Origin: Saprospiraceae bacterium
Lineage (GTDB): Bacteria > Bacteroidota > Bacteroidia > Chitinophagales > Saprospiraceae
Length of the DNA stretch: 64,000 nt
Assembly (NCBI GenBank): GCA_019638455.1
Contig: JAHBTU010000002.1
Location: forward strand, 282,501-346,500
Reading direction: 5' to 3'
The notes under the pieces are model-generated. The model saw only the letters and a program-made list of their open reading frames with translations. It was not told where the DNA came from and made no database searches. A program made the position numbers and the translations under genes. The first letter of the stretch is position 1, and every line of letters starts with the position of its first letter. This document shows, piece after piece, positions 53,646-61,328 of the stretch.

Positions 53646-54139
53646 GGTATTTAGGGATATTTTTAGTTTCTCGAAAGGCCGTGTTATTAGACCAACTCAC
53701 CTATTTTTTTTGTGAGGCGCACTGTTTTTTCGGCGAGTTTTGCTGAAAGCCTCTCATGTACGACGCTAATGGACACTTGGATTTATCTTCGGGGGCTTAA
53801 TGCCCAATTTTAATTTGGTTGAAGGTATTTGCACTCGTCTTCCAAAGGTGGTGCTCATGCTTCTTTTAGGCAATTCATTTCTCGTGAACGGGTGTTTGTG
53901 TGCAGCGAGTTGGTGGAAATAGCCAGTGAAAAGCAATGGACAAAAAAAACATACTGGAAATCAACAAGGTGTGGGGCATCGATGCCTCCGTTTTTGCAGG
54001 GCAAAGGTGCGGGGCGGATTACATTCGACTGTTCAGCGGTATTTCGTAAAATGAATACGAAGATTTGCGTATATAGAGGGTTGCAAGACTGATGTGGTTT
54101 GGTGAGGGGATGAGTTTCTTGTTTGCTTTAAATAAACAA

Positions 54140-54157
54140 TTTAAATAAATGTTTAAA
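54140..54157. promoter_or_regulatory. Operator-like palindrome downstream of tetR
   Basis: TTTAAATAAATGTTTAAA, identical over 18 bp to the copy upstream of the TetR gene. The two copies flank the regulator gene. A shorter related sequence overlaps on the left (TTTAAATAAACAATTTAAA, 54127-54145). Confidence 0.6.
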
Positions 54158-54176
54158 AATAAGGCAAAAAAAGATA

Positions 54177-54791
54177 CTACCCCTTTTGTCGGAGGTAGGT
54201 TAAGAGCATTTCGGGGATGTTTTTTTTGCGTTCGTCCACGAGCTGGTGAAATTCTTCGGTACTGAGATTCTTTTTCATTTTTATCATGTTCATGCTGAGG
54301 AAGGGGAAGATTACCATAGCCATGAGGCTAAGTTCTACTTGCTCGAAGTTTGCGCTTCGAATATTTCCCTTCTCTGCTTCTTCTTGGAGTTGTGCCTGAA
54401 AGAGGCTGGAGCCTTGCTGCTGCAATTCGGTCAATGATTCACAAATTTTTGAATTTTCCCCACGCATTTCGCTCAAGACAAACATGGGGAGCAGCGGGTC
54501 TCGTTTGAGCAACTCGGTCATATGGTCCACAAACTTGTAGATTTTGGCTTCGAGTGGCAAGTCGTCGTTCAAAATGCGCGTTACGGGCATAAAAGTCTCT
54601 GTGAAACTATCCCGGAAAACTTCCTGAAACAGTTTCTCCTTGCTGCGAAAGTAATAGTTCACCAAGGCTATATTCGTGTCCGCACATTCCGCTATATCGC
54701 GGGTGGTGGCGCTGCCAAATCCTTTCTCTAAAAAGATTTTTTTCGCTGCATCCTTGATTTTTTCTTCCGTGCTCAATTCCGAGTTAGGCAT
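54177..54791 (-). CDS. TetR/AcrR-family transcriptional regulator
   Basis: A 204-residue repressor from ATG 54791 (the frame opens at 54824). The helix-turn-helix is TTRDIAECADTNIALVNYYF (about residues 30-50), preceded by the usual EEKIKDAAKKIFLEKGFGSA. The C-terminal ligand domain ends ERKKNIPEMLLTYLRQKG. Identical 18-bp palindromes lie on both sides of the gene and two related ones upstream of the DUF5686 gene, so it probably represses itself and the DUF5686 gene. The ligand is unknown. Both genes are on the minus strand. Confidence 0.93.
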   Translation of the reverse strand: MPNSELSTEEKIKDAAKKIFLEKGFGSATTRDIAECADTNIALVNYYFRSKEKLFQEVFRDSFTETFMPVTRILNDDLPLEAKIYKFVDHMTELLKRDPLLPMFVLSEMRGENSKICESLTELQQQGSSLFQAQLQEEAEKGNIRSANFEQVELSLMAMVIFPFLSMNMIKMKKNLSTEEFHQLVDERKKNIPEMLLTYLRQKG

Positions 54792-54861
54792 AAACAGTTT
54801 TTTAATGACGCAAAGTTGCCTCAACTTTTATGAAAGACGCAACGGAGGGTTAAAGGATTTT

Positions 54862-54879
54862 TTTAAATAAATGTTTAAA
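54862..54879. promoter_or_regulatory. Operator-like palindrome upstream of tetR
   Basis: TTTAAATAAATGTTTAAA, exactly the same 18 bp as at 54140-54157, located about 71 bp before the TetR start, where an autoregulatory site is expected. Confidence 0.6.
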
Positions 54880-55002
54880 CTTTGAATGATGAATGTTATA
54901 CCTTGATTTGCCAAGATTTATCAGATGCTCATGATTGATGCCCCTGATTTTGAATGAATCAGGACATCACATATAGTAGAAACTTGGCGATTCGAGGTAT
55001 GA

Positions 55003-55045
55003 AAAATAAAAAAATCCCGGCCAATCCAATGTTTGACCGGGATTT
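55003..55045 (-). terminator. Terminator of the EF-G paralogue gene
   Basis: On the minus strand AAATCCCGG pairs with CCGGGATTT (plus-strand positions 55037-55045 and 55012-55020), followed by a T-rich stretch. It lies 25 bp after the stop codon. Confidence 0.85.
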
Positions 55046-55069
55046 GCTCATGACTCTTTGAGTCTGCAA

Positions 55070-57205
55070 TCAATTCTCGTCGGCTACCGCGTGTTTGGCG
55101 TATTCTGCGGTCAGTTTAGATTGAATGTCGCCCGGGACAGCTGCATACTCGGCAAACGAGATGCTAAATTTGGCCTTGCCTTGTGTGAGCGCGCGCAACG
55201 ACGACGAGTATTTGTATAGTTCCTTGAGTGGCACACGAGCGCGGATGACCTGATAGTGTCCTTCCGAATCCATACCCATCACAATAGCTCGGCGTGTTTG
55301 CAAATCGCCCATGACACTGCCCATATACTCGGCATCTACCATGACCTCAAGGTTGTAGATGGGTTCGAGCACCTGAGGCCCAGCCATAGGGAAAGATTCT
55401 TTAAAAGCCATGGTTGCCGCAATTTGGAAAGCCATATCGTTTGAGTCCACGGGGTGCATTTTGCCGTCGTATATGCTCACGCGGATATCACGACAATATG
55501 AACCAGTTAGTGGGCCTTCTTCCATTTTTGCCATGATGCCTTTTTTGATAGCATTGATAAAGCGAGCGTCTATGGCTCCTCCCACAATCGCCCAACAGAA
55601 TGAGAACTTACCGCCCCATTTCAGGTCTTCCACCTCTATATTTTTGACTGTCAGTCCGTTAGGGGCGGGCATGCCATCGTAGTAAGGCTCTATGCGCATG
55701 TGAACTTCGGCAAATTGTCCCGCGCCACCTGATTGTTTTTTATGGCGATAGTCCTTGTTGGCTTCCTTGGTGATGGTCTCTCGATAGGGGATGCGCGGCT
55801 CGGTGAATTCGAGTTTGATGCCGAAATTTTGCTCCGCTTTGTAGCGTACCATGTCCAAGTGCAATTCGCCTTGACCTTCGATGATGGTCTGTTTCAGCTC
55901 TATGTTTTGGTCCACGATGAGCGTTGGGTCTTCCTCTCGGATGGAATGTAGGGCATTGGCCATTTTTTCGACTTCGGCCTTACTCGGTGGCACCACAGCC
56001 ATACGGATGCGCGGGGCTGGGAAGTGGATGCGCTCGATTTTGATATCGGAACCTTTTGGGTTGAGTGTTTGATTGGTGTGCGAGCCTTTGAGTTTCACTG
56101 TGCAGCCGATGTCGCCGGCACGCAGCTCGTCCACTTGGTCGCGGTTTTTGCCCTCGCTTTCAAAAAGTTGTGAGAAACGTTCAACGGTGCTATTGTCGGC
56201 GTTGGTCAATTCGTCGCCTGTTTTCAGCACACCTGAATAAACCTTGAAATAGGAGACGTTGCCCACCTTAGGCTCGTTTACGGTTTTGAAGATAAACACG
56301 CACGGGCGGGCATTGGGGTCGCAAGGCTTGGAGCCACCGCCTTCGAGGTCGGCAGCGGGCCGGTCGGCAGGGCTTGGGCAAATGTCGTGGATGAAACCCA
56401 TGATGCGACCGCTGCCCATGTCTTTCAGGCCCGAGGCGCAGAACACCGGGAAAAACTGGTGATGCGCTAGGCCGATGCTCAGGCCCTTGGCAAGTTCTTC
56501 CTCGTCGAGGGTGCCATTCTCGAAGTATTTTTCCATGAGCGCCTCGTCATTTTCAGCGGCAGCTTCCACGAGTGCGTTGTGCATTTCGTCGGCGCGTGTT
56601 TTGTGTTCGGCAGGTATAGGTTTCTTTTCAGGCTTGCCACCGCCAGTTGGGAAAACATACATCACCATGCGCAAGGCATCCACGATGGCATTGAAGTCCG
56701 GGCCTTGATTGACGGGGAATTGCATGGGCAACACCCGATTGCCAAATCGGCTTTTGGCTTGTTCGAGTGTCATTTCAAAATCGGCTTTTTCGTGGTCTAA
56801 TTGATTGATGACAAATATGCTGGGTGTTTCGAACTTGTCCACATACTCCCATATCAGTTCGGTACCTACTTCTACGCCACTCCGAGCATTCAACATGACT
56901 ACTGCGGTGTCTGCTACTTTTAGAGCCGTTACTACTTCGCCCACGAAGTCATCGAGACCCGGTGTATCAAGGATGTTGATTTTGGTATCCTTCCAGCTGC
57001 AATGAAGGAGTGAGGCAAAAAGGGAATGGCCGCGTTGTTGTTCGAGCGGCGCGTAGTCACTCTGCGTGTTGCCGTCGCCGACAGTGCCTCTGCGGTTGAT
57101 GGCTTTAGCTTCATAAAGCATGGTTTCGGCAAAAGTGGTTTTGCCACTGCCGGAGTGTCCCACGAGGACGACGTTCCTAATCTTGTCAGTAGTGTAGGCT
57201 GCCAT
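55070..57205 (-). CDS. EF-G paralogue (FusA2-type translational GTPase)
   Basis: A 711-residue protein from ATG 57205, with all five EF-G domains in order and the EF-G signature regions GGKFSFCWAIVGGAIDARF and IYNLEVMVDAEYMGSVMGDL. The GTPase domain departs from canonical EF-G: G1 reads GHSGSGKTTFAET rather than AHIDAGKTT, switch I has QRGHSLFASLL where EF-G has RGITI, and the G4 motif reads NQLD rather than NKxD. This matches the group of EF-G-like proteins (EF-G2/FusA2) found beside the housekeeping EF-G. Its role may differ from elongation. A long inverted repeat lies upstream in its leader. The canonical fusA is not in the window. Confidence 0.9.
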   Translation of the reverse strand: MAAYTTDKIRNVVLVGHSGSGKTTFAETMLYEAKAINRRGTVGDGNTQSDYAPLEQQRGHSLFASLLHCSWKDTKINILDTPGLDDFVGEVVTALKVADTAVVMLNARSGVEVGTELIWEYVDKFETPSIFVINQLDHEKADFEMTLEQAKSRFGNRVLPMQFPVNQGPDFNAIVDALRMVMYVFPTGGGKPEKKPIPAEHKTRADEMHNALVEAAAENDEALMEKYFENGTLDEEELAKGLSIGLAHHQFFPVFCASGLKDMGSGRIMGFIHDICPSPADRPAADLEGGGSKPCDPNARPCVFIFKTVNEPKVGNVSYFKVYSGVLKTGDELTNADNSTVERFSQLFESEGKNRDQVDELRAGDIGCTVKLKGSHTNQTLNPKGSDIKIERIHFPAPRIRMAVVPPSKAEVEKMANALHSIREEDPTLIVDQNIELKQTIIEGQGELHLDMVRYKAEQNFGIKLEFTEPRIPYRETITKEANKDYRHKKQSGGAGQFAEVHMRIEPYYDGMPAPNGLTVKNIEVEDLKWGGKFSFCWAIVGGAIDARFINAIKKGIMAKMEEGPLTGSYCRDIRVSIYDGKMHPVDSNDMAFQIAATMAFKESFPMAGPQVLEPIYNLEVMVDAEYMGSVMGDLQTRRAIVMGMDSEGHYQVIRARVPLKELYKYSSSLRALTQGKAKFSISFAEYAAVPGDIQSKLTAEYAKHAVADEN

Positions 57206-57235
57206 TGGCAAAGAACTTGGTTTGGTGAACGAAAG

Positions 57236-57307
57236 ACGGTACACGGCTGGCGGTGCGCGATGCAGGAAAAAAACGCCGTGAACCGCGTGTCACCAGCCGT
57301 GTACCGT
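57236..57307. repeat. Inverted repeat with perfect 15-bp arms upstream of the EF-G paralogue
   Basis: ACGGTACACGGCTGG (57236-57250) is exactly complementary to CCAGCCGTGTACCGT (57293-57307), with 42 bp between the arms. It lies 30 bp before the EF-G paralogue start and would form a stable hairpin in its leader. It may be an untranslated regulatory structure or the remnant of a small element. No flanking direct repeat was seen. Confidence 0.75.
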
Positions 57308-57441
57308 TTAGTATAAACGGGCAGAATGCATGACCAAGAATTTTGTTTGGTGAAAAAATCTGCTTTGAGCGGTTAAAGTAGGTGGGTTTGAAGATTGGGG
57401 AAAGAAAATGGGGAAAAATTTTTAGAAGAATTAAAGCAGAA

Positions 57442-58686
57442 TCACATTTTCAGGGCTTTGAAAACCTGAATATATGTTTCCCAGACCGCTTCAAAGGAAT
57501 ATGTCCCAGAAGGCAAGGTGCTCATATCCAACACTTCAGGCACCTCGTTGAGGTGAAGCACTACCTGACCGGATTGGTTCAGCACGCGGATATGGTGCGG
57601 TTTTTTGTGCTCAAAAAAATCGAAGCGCACCGACTGCACAAAAGGATTGGGAAAGACTTTAAACCCTGAGGCGGTGCTTGGCTCTTGGCTACCGACATTT
57701 TCAGGCACCCACTGCCCAAAATCGAACCATCGGGTGGATTGCTCCACGAATGTGACACCACCCGCCACTGTCCGTTCGTTGGAGATGTATCCAGTGCGAT
57801 TGCCCAAAAAGCCGACACCTTCTGCTTGCCCGGTTGCGAAAGCCGAGCCAAGCTCGATGCGTCGCTTGTTACCCGTAAAAAACAAATCAGAGCCAGCTTG
57901 CCAGTCCCAGAGCAGCCATGCAAATACTTTTGGGATGTTTCGCAAATCGTACCCGAGCAATGCTATTAGTTTGCCATCGGGCGACACGTCTGCCCCTGTG
58001 ATAAGGCCATCGCAGGGAAATGTTTCAAGTTTTTCGGCTTTTCCGTTGGACTGGTTCACCACATAGTGCGTCGTCGTGTATTCCTTGCGATTTTTGGTGA
58101 ATAGGTGAATTTTTCCGCTCAACACAATCATCGCCTCGCAATCGAACACAGCACTATCGGCAGGCTGGAATGAGAAATCCGTTTGGTCTTCGTAAGAAAA
58201 CGGAATGAAAGACCAGTCGCTCGTCTCGATGCTTACAAAAGAGGTGTTGCCGATTTTAGAAAGCGGAATCCGGTAAATGCCGAGGTCTTGCCTATTGTTG
58301 TTGTTATTCCCTACGTCACCTATATAGATATGTGTGTCAGACGCGGCGATATCCTCCCAGTCCTTGTTGGAAGCTTGTTTCAAATGAATAATCTGGGCGA
58401 TACTCCCGTTTTCAGGGTCAAAACGATAGAATCGGGACCCATCGCTCCCGTCGTTGTGGGCGTACCAATTGGCTCCAGCTCTCACCTGTCCGCTTATTTC
58501 AACCAACGTGTCGGGCAAGAGTGCCTTGAGCGTGGGCACATAATTGGTGGCAGGGTACTGGCACGAACCGTCGTTCGAGGTGGCTGAAGCAATGTAATTG
58601 AGTGCCTGCGGGTCTGGGCATCCGGGTTGGGCGTATGTTTCCGACACAGGTAGCAGCGAAAGGCAACAAAGCAGAAAAAATTTCAT
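57442..58686 (-). CDS. Secreted T9SS cargo protein with C-terminal sorting domain
   Basis: A 414-residue protein from ATG 58686; signal peptide MKFFLLCCLSLLPVSETYAQ. After it comes one calcium-loop-like repeat of the type common in Bacteroidota (GCPDPQALNYIASATSNDGS), then a domain of about 290 residues with beta-propeller-like strands (FYRFDPENGSIAQII, ASDTHIYIGDVGNNNNNRQD, IALLGYDL) and a C-terminal type IX sorting domain (FKVFPNPFVQSVRFDF, LNQSGQVVLHL, LPSGTYSFEAV). The protein should be carried across the outer membrane by T9SS. The middle domain's function is unknown. Confidence 0.85.
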   Translation of the reverse strand: MKFFLLCCLSLLPVSETYAQPGCPDPQALNYIASATSNDGSCQYPATNYVPTLKALLPDTLVEISGQVRAGANWYAHNDGSDGSRFYRFDPENGSIAQIIHLKQASNKDWEDIAASDTHIYIGDVGNNNNNRQDLGIYRIPLSKIGNTSFVSIETSDWSFIPFSYEDQTDFSFQPADSAVFDCEAMIVLSGKIHLFTKNRKEYTTTHYVVNQSNGKAEKLETFPCDGLITGADVSPDGKLIALLGYDLRNIPKVFAWLLWDWQAGSDLFFTGNKRRIELGSAFATGQAEGVGFLGNRTGYISNERTVAGGVTFVEQSTRWFDFGQWVPENVGSQEPSTASGFKVFPNPFVQSVRFDFFEHKKPHHIRVLNQSGQVVLHLNEVPEVLDMSTLPSGTYSFEAVWETYIQVFKALKM

Positions 58687-58786
58687 TGTCATGTCTATGT
58701 TCAATTTTTGGGCAAGTTTCGTCAATTTTCGCAGCATCCGTCGTTTCAAGACAGCTGATGCTGGCCAAACATAATTTTAAACGAGG

Positions 58787-58815
58787 TTGCTCTTCGAATC
58801 TTGCCGTTACTTTTG
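58787..58815 (+). promoter_or_regulatory. Promoter of the AMP nucleosidase gene
   Basis: TTG at 58787-58789 and TACTTTTG at 58808-58815 with an 18-bp spacer match the Bacteroidota -33/-7 pattern. The start ATG 58851 follows 35 bp later, which excludes the longer upstream reading of this frame. Confidence 0.75.
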
Positions 58816-58850
58816 AGCCGAACAATTGCGCAAACAACAAATCAATTTTT

Positions 58851-59687
58851 ATGGACAGCAAAGATTTTTTTCTCCCCGAATATCTCGAAGAAATTCAGAA
58901 ACAGGAAAAGGAAGCCAAATCGCGCATCATAAAGGATTGGTTGCCAAGATATACGGGGATGCCGTTGGAAAAATTCGGCGAATACATCCTGCTGGTCAAT
59001 TTTAGCGGCTACGTCAAAACTTTCGCCGACCAAAACGAGGTTCCGATTTATGGCACGGACCGCCCCATGCAAGCTGCCACTGCCGACAATATCACCATCA
59101 TCAATTTTGGCATCGGCAGCCCCAACGCTGGGCTGGTGATTGACTTGTTGGAGGCGATACATCCCAACGCTGTTTTGTTTCTTGGAAAATGCGGAGGCTT
59201 GAAAACGGGCAAAAATCACGTCGGCGACCTGATTCTCCCTATCGCAGCAGTGCGCGGTGAGGGCACAAGCGACGACTACCTGCCCCCCGCGCTGCCCGCG
59301 CTTCCAGCCTTTGCGTTGCAAAAAGCCATATCCACCACCATCCGCGACTATGAGCGAGATTACTGGACTGGGGTCGTTTATACCACGAACAAGCGTGTTT
59401 GGGAACATCGAGAAGATTTCAAGCAACGTCTCCGCGATTTGCGTTGCATCGCCATAGATATGGAGACAGCGACAATCTTCGTAGCCGCGTTCAAAAACCG
59501 GATGCCTGCCGGCGCACTCTTGCTGGTGAGCGATATGCCTATGACATCGGAAGGCATCAAAACAGAAGCAAGCGACAAGGAAGTAACGGCTAATTTCGCG
59601 GACTTGCATCTGCGGATTGGGGTGGACTCGCTCAAGCAACTCATAAACAAGGGCTTGACGGTGAAACACCTTCGGTTCGAGGTGTGA
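58851..59687 (+). CDS. amn: AMP nucleosidase (short Bacteroidota form)
   Basis: A 278-residue nucleoside phosphorylase-fold enzyme from ATG 58851. The N-terminus (IKDWLPRYTGMPLEKFGEYILLVNF) and the glycine-rich motifs NFGIGSPNAGLVIDLLEA and FLGKCGGLKTGKNHVGDLIL are those of the short AMP nucleosidases of Bacteroidota, which lack the large N-terminal regulatory domain of the E. coli enzyme (about 484 residues). The catalytic end of the family, RCIAIDMETATIF and LLLVSDMPMTSEG, is intact. It hydrolyses AMP to adenine and ribose 5-phosphate in the cytoplasm. A purine nucleosidase of another specificity is the alternative. Confidence 0.88.
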   Translation: MDSKDFFLPEYLEEIQKQEKEAKSRIIKDWLPRYTGMPLEKFGEYILLVNFSGYVKTFADQNEVPIYGTDRPMQAATADNITIINFGIGSPNAGLVIDLLEAIHPNAVLFLGKCGGLKTGKNHVGDLILPIAAVRGEGTSDDYLPPALPALPAFALQKAISTTIRDYERDYWTGVVYTTNKRVWEHREDFKQRLRDLRCIAIDMETATIFVAAFKNRMPAGALLLVSDMPMTSEGIKTEASDKEVTANFADLHLRIGVDSLKQLINKGLTVKHLRFEV

Positions 59688-59856
59688 GCACCACAAAAGC
59701 ACTGGCAATCAGTGTGGGATATTTGGAAATGCGAGTGAGCTGTCAGAATTTCGCCGCACGCAACTTTTATGCGGAACAATGAAATCGGTTTGACCAATAA
59801 AAGGCAAGCAATTATCACAACCTGTCCCGGAATATCGGGATTATCACATTTCACTT

Positions 59857-60081
59857 ATGAAATCATTGGTGCCTGTTCTCGTCCGAATCATTGCGGTATT
59901 CGCGGTTTTTTGGCTCTTGTTGTTCTTTATTCCTTACCCCTTGCTCGTCGTCGGGGGTATTGCGGCTGGTTTTTTTCTGTTTAAAACCAGCGACGACCGC
60001 CCTCTGGCTTTGGGCTTGCTCATTGGCAGCGTTTGTTTCGGAATCTACGCCTACCTCATGTCAATTTATTTTCCGAGCTGA
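59857..60081 (+). CDS. Small membrane protein
   Basis: A 74-residue protein with two long hydrophobic segments: IIAVFAVFWLLLFFIPYPLLVVGGIAAGFFLF (about 10-41) and ALGLLIGSVCFGIYAYLMSIYF (about 51-72), joined by the polar loop KTSDDRP. It is probably a two-helix inner-membrane protein. The reading frame is clean and its codon use resembles neighbours, but I know no family. Its stop codon lies inside the left arm of the palindromic repeat at 60077-60174. Confidence 0.65.
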   Translation: MKSLVPVLVRIIAVFAVFWLLLFFIPYPLLVVGGIAAGFFLFKTSDDRPLALGLLIGSVCFGIYAYLMSIYFPS

Positions 60082-60174
60082 GCATCGCTGCACCGTAGCC
60101 TGAACCTGGCTACAAAGACACGAAGGCACAAAGATTTTAGAGTCTCTGTGGCAAAACCCAAAAGCATGCTCAGC
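60077..60174. repeat. Palindromic element sharing a core with the MITE at 8081
   Basis: GCTGAGCAT (60077-60085) and ATGCTCAGC (60166-60174) are perfect 9-bp inverted arms, 80 bp apart. Between them is CACGAAGGCACAAAGA (60119-60134), which matches CACGAAGTCACAAAGA in the MITE (8108-8123) at 15 of 16 positions. The terminal repeats of the MITE are absent, so this is at most a relative of its core. No target duplication was found. Confidence 0.5.
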
Positions 60175-60223
60175 AACGCGTTGTTTAAAAACAACAAAAA
60201 GTTTTTTAAGCGCGATTTTGTTT

Positions 60224-60231
60224 TAACTTTG
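60224..60231 (+). promoter_or_regulatory. -7 element TAACTTTG of the radical SAM gene
   Basis: TAACTTTG fits TAnnTTTG and lies 20 bp before the GTG start at 60251. No correctly spaced -33 element was seen. Confidence 0.5.
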
Positions 60232-60250
60232 TCTCCTAATTACGAGCAAC

Positions 60251-61324
60251 GTGACAAACGAAAAAATACAATTGAAAGGGCGTGGCGCGCAAATCAATCC
60301 TCCATCCCCTTATGAAAAACTCGTGCGCGACCATGAACCGCTCGATTGGGCGCTCGTTGCCGAAGAATGGGAAGATGGCAGTTTAAAAACAGAATATCTC
60401 GAAACCCACCCCAAGACCATCCTCAATCGTGTGGAAAGCCCCGATATCCCGCTCGAATGGAGCATGAACCCTTATCAAGGTTGCGAGCATGGCTGTGTTT
60501 ACTGCTATGCTCGAAATACGCACCCTTTTTGGGGATACAGTGCCGGACTTGACTTTGAACGCAAAATTCTTGTCAAGCGAAACGCTGCCGAACTCCTTGA
60601 AAATGAATTGAAAAAGAAATCTTGGAAAGCTGCGCCCATTATGTTTGCGGGCAATACGGATGTGTATCAACCAGCCGAGCGAACTTTCCGCATCACACGC
60701 GCCTGCCTCGAAGTATTTTGGAAATACCGCCACCCAGTTGGCATCATCACCAAAAACAGCCTTGTGCTGCGCGACCTCGACATCTTGAAAAAACTGGCTG
60801 CCGAGCAACTTGTCCATGTTGCTGTTAGCATCACCACTTTGAATGAGACACTGCGCCAATTTCTCGAGCCTCGCACTGTTTCCGTGAAGCAGCGCCTCCG
60901 AACAGTGGAAACCCTATCAAAGGCAGATGTCCCTGTGTTCGTGATGATGGCACCCATTATTCCGGGCCTCAACGACCATGAAATTTTGCCATTGGTAAAA
61001 AAGGTTGCCGATTGTGGGGCATTGGGCGTGGGTCACACCATCGTGCGACTCAATGGAGACATTGGCCCTATCTTCGAGGATTGGATACGACGTACCATGC
61101 CCGACCGCGCCGACCGCGTGCTCAACCGAATCCGCGATACGCACGGCGGAAGTTTGGAAGAAAAACGCTTTGGAAAGCGGATGCGTGGCGAAGGCAATAT
61201 CGCCCAGATTATTCACGACCAGTTTCGCTTGGCAAAAGAGAAATATCTGAAAGACAGGAAAATGCCGGGCTACAATCTTGATTTGCACGAACAAGTCAAA
61301 TCTCCTCAGCTGCGCTTGTTTTGA
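60251..61324 (+). CDS. PA0069-family radical SAM protein (spore photoproduct lyase-like)
   Basis: A 357-residue protein from GTG 60251; no in-frame ATG gives a better N-terminus. The iron-sulfur cysteines are Cys78, Cys82 and Cys85 in CEHGCVYCYARNTH. Further family marks: GRGAQINPPSPYEK at the N-terminus, MFAGNTDVYQPAERTFRITR, ITKNSLVLRDLDIL and FVMMAPIIPGLNDHE. These belong to the PA0069/Rv2578c group, related to spore photoproduct lyase but lacking a defined reaction. It is cytoplasmic and has its own promoter. Confidence 0.9.
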   Translation: MTNEKIQLKGRGAQINPPSPYEKLVRDHEPLDWALVAEEWEDGSLKTEYLETHPKTILNRVESPDIPLEWSMNPYQGCEHGCVYCYARNTHPFWGYSAGLDFERKILVKRNAAELLENELKKKSWKAAPIMFAGNTDVYQPAERTFRITRACLEVFWKYRHPVGIITKNSLVLRDLDILKKLAAEQLVHVAVSITTLNETLRQFLEPRTVSVKQRLRTVETLSKADVPVFVMMAPIIPGLNDHEILPLVKKVADCGALGVGHTIVRLNGDIGPIFEDWIRRTMPDRADRVLNRIRDTHGGSLEEKRFGKRMRGEGNIAQIIHDQFRLAKEKYLKDRKMPGYNLDLHEQVKSPQLRLF

Positions 61325-61328
61325 GGGG

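Larger units (their letters stand above)
53465..54176. other. 712-bp intergenic region before the DUF5686 gene
   Basis: AT-rich and without a convincing gene. It holds three of the four operator-like sequences described below. A 37-codon frame at 53936-54049 starts with ATG and an 87-codon frame in another phase overlaps it; neither has family support. Confidence 0.55.

Noticed and set aside
53936..54049. 37-codon frame (MDKKNILEINKVWG start) and an overlapping 87-codon frame
   Set aside because: No family, no promoter or ribosome-binding signal, and the region is AT-rich intergenic DNA. Chance frames are the simpler explanation.
58842..59708. 288-codon open frame opposite the AMP nucleosidase gene
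   Set aside because: Antisense to a conserved enzyme with its own promoter; no coding features.
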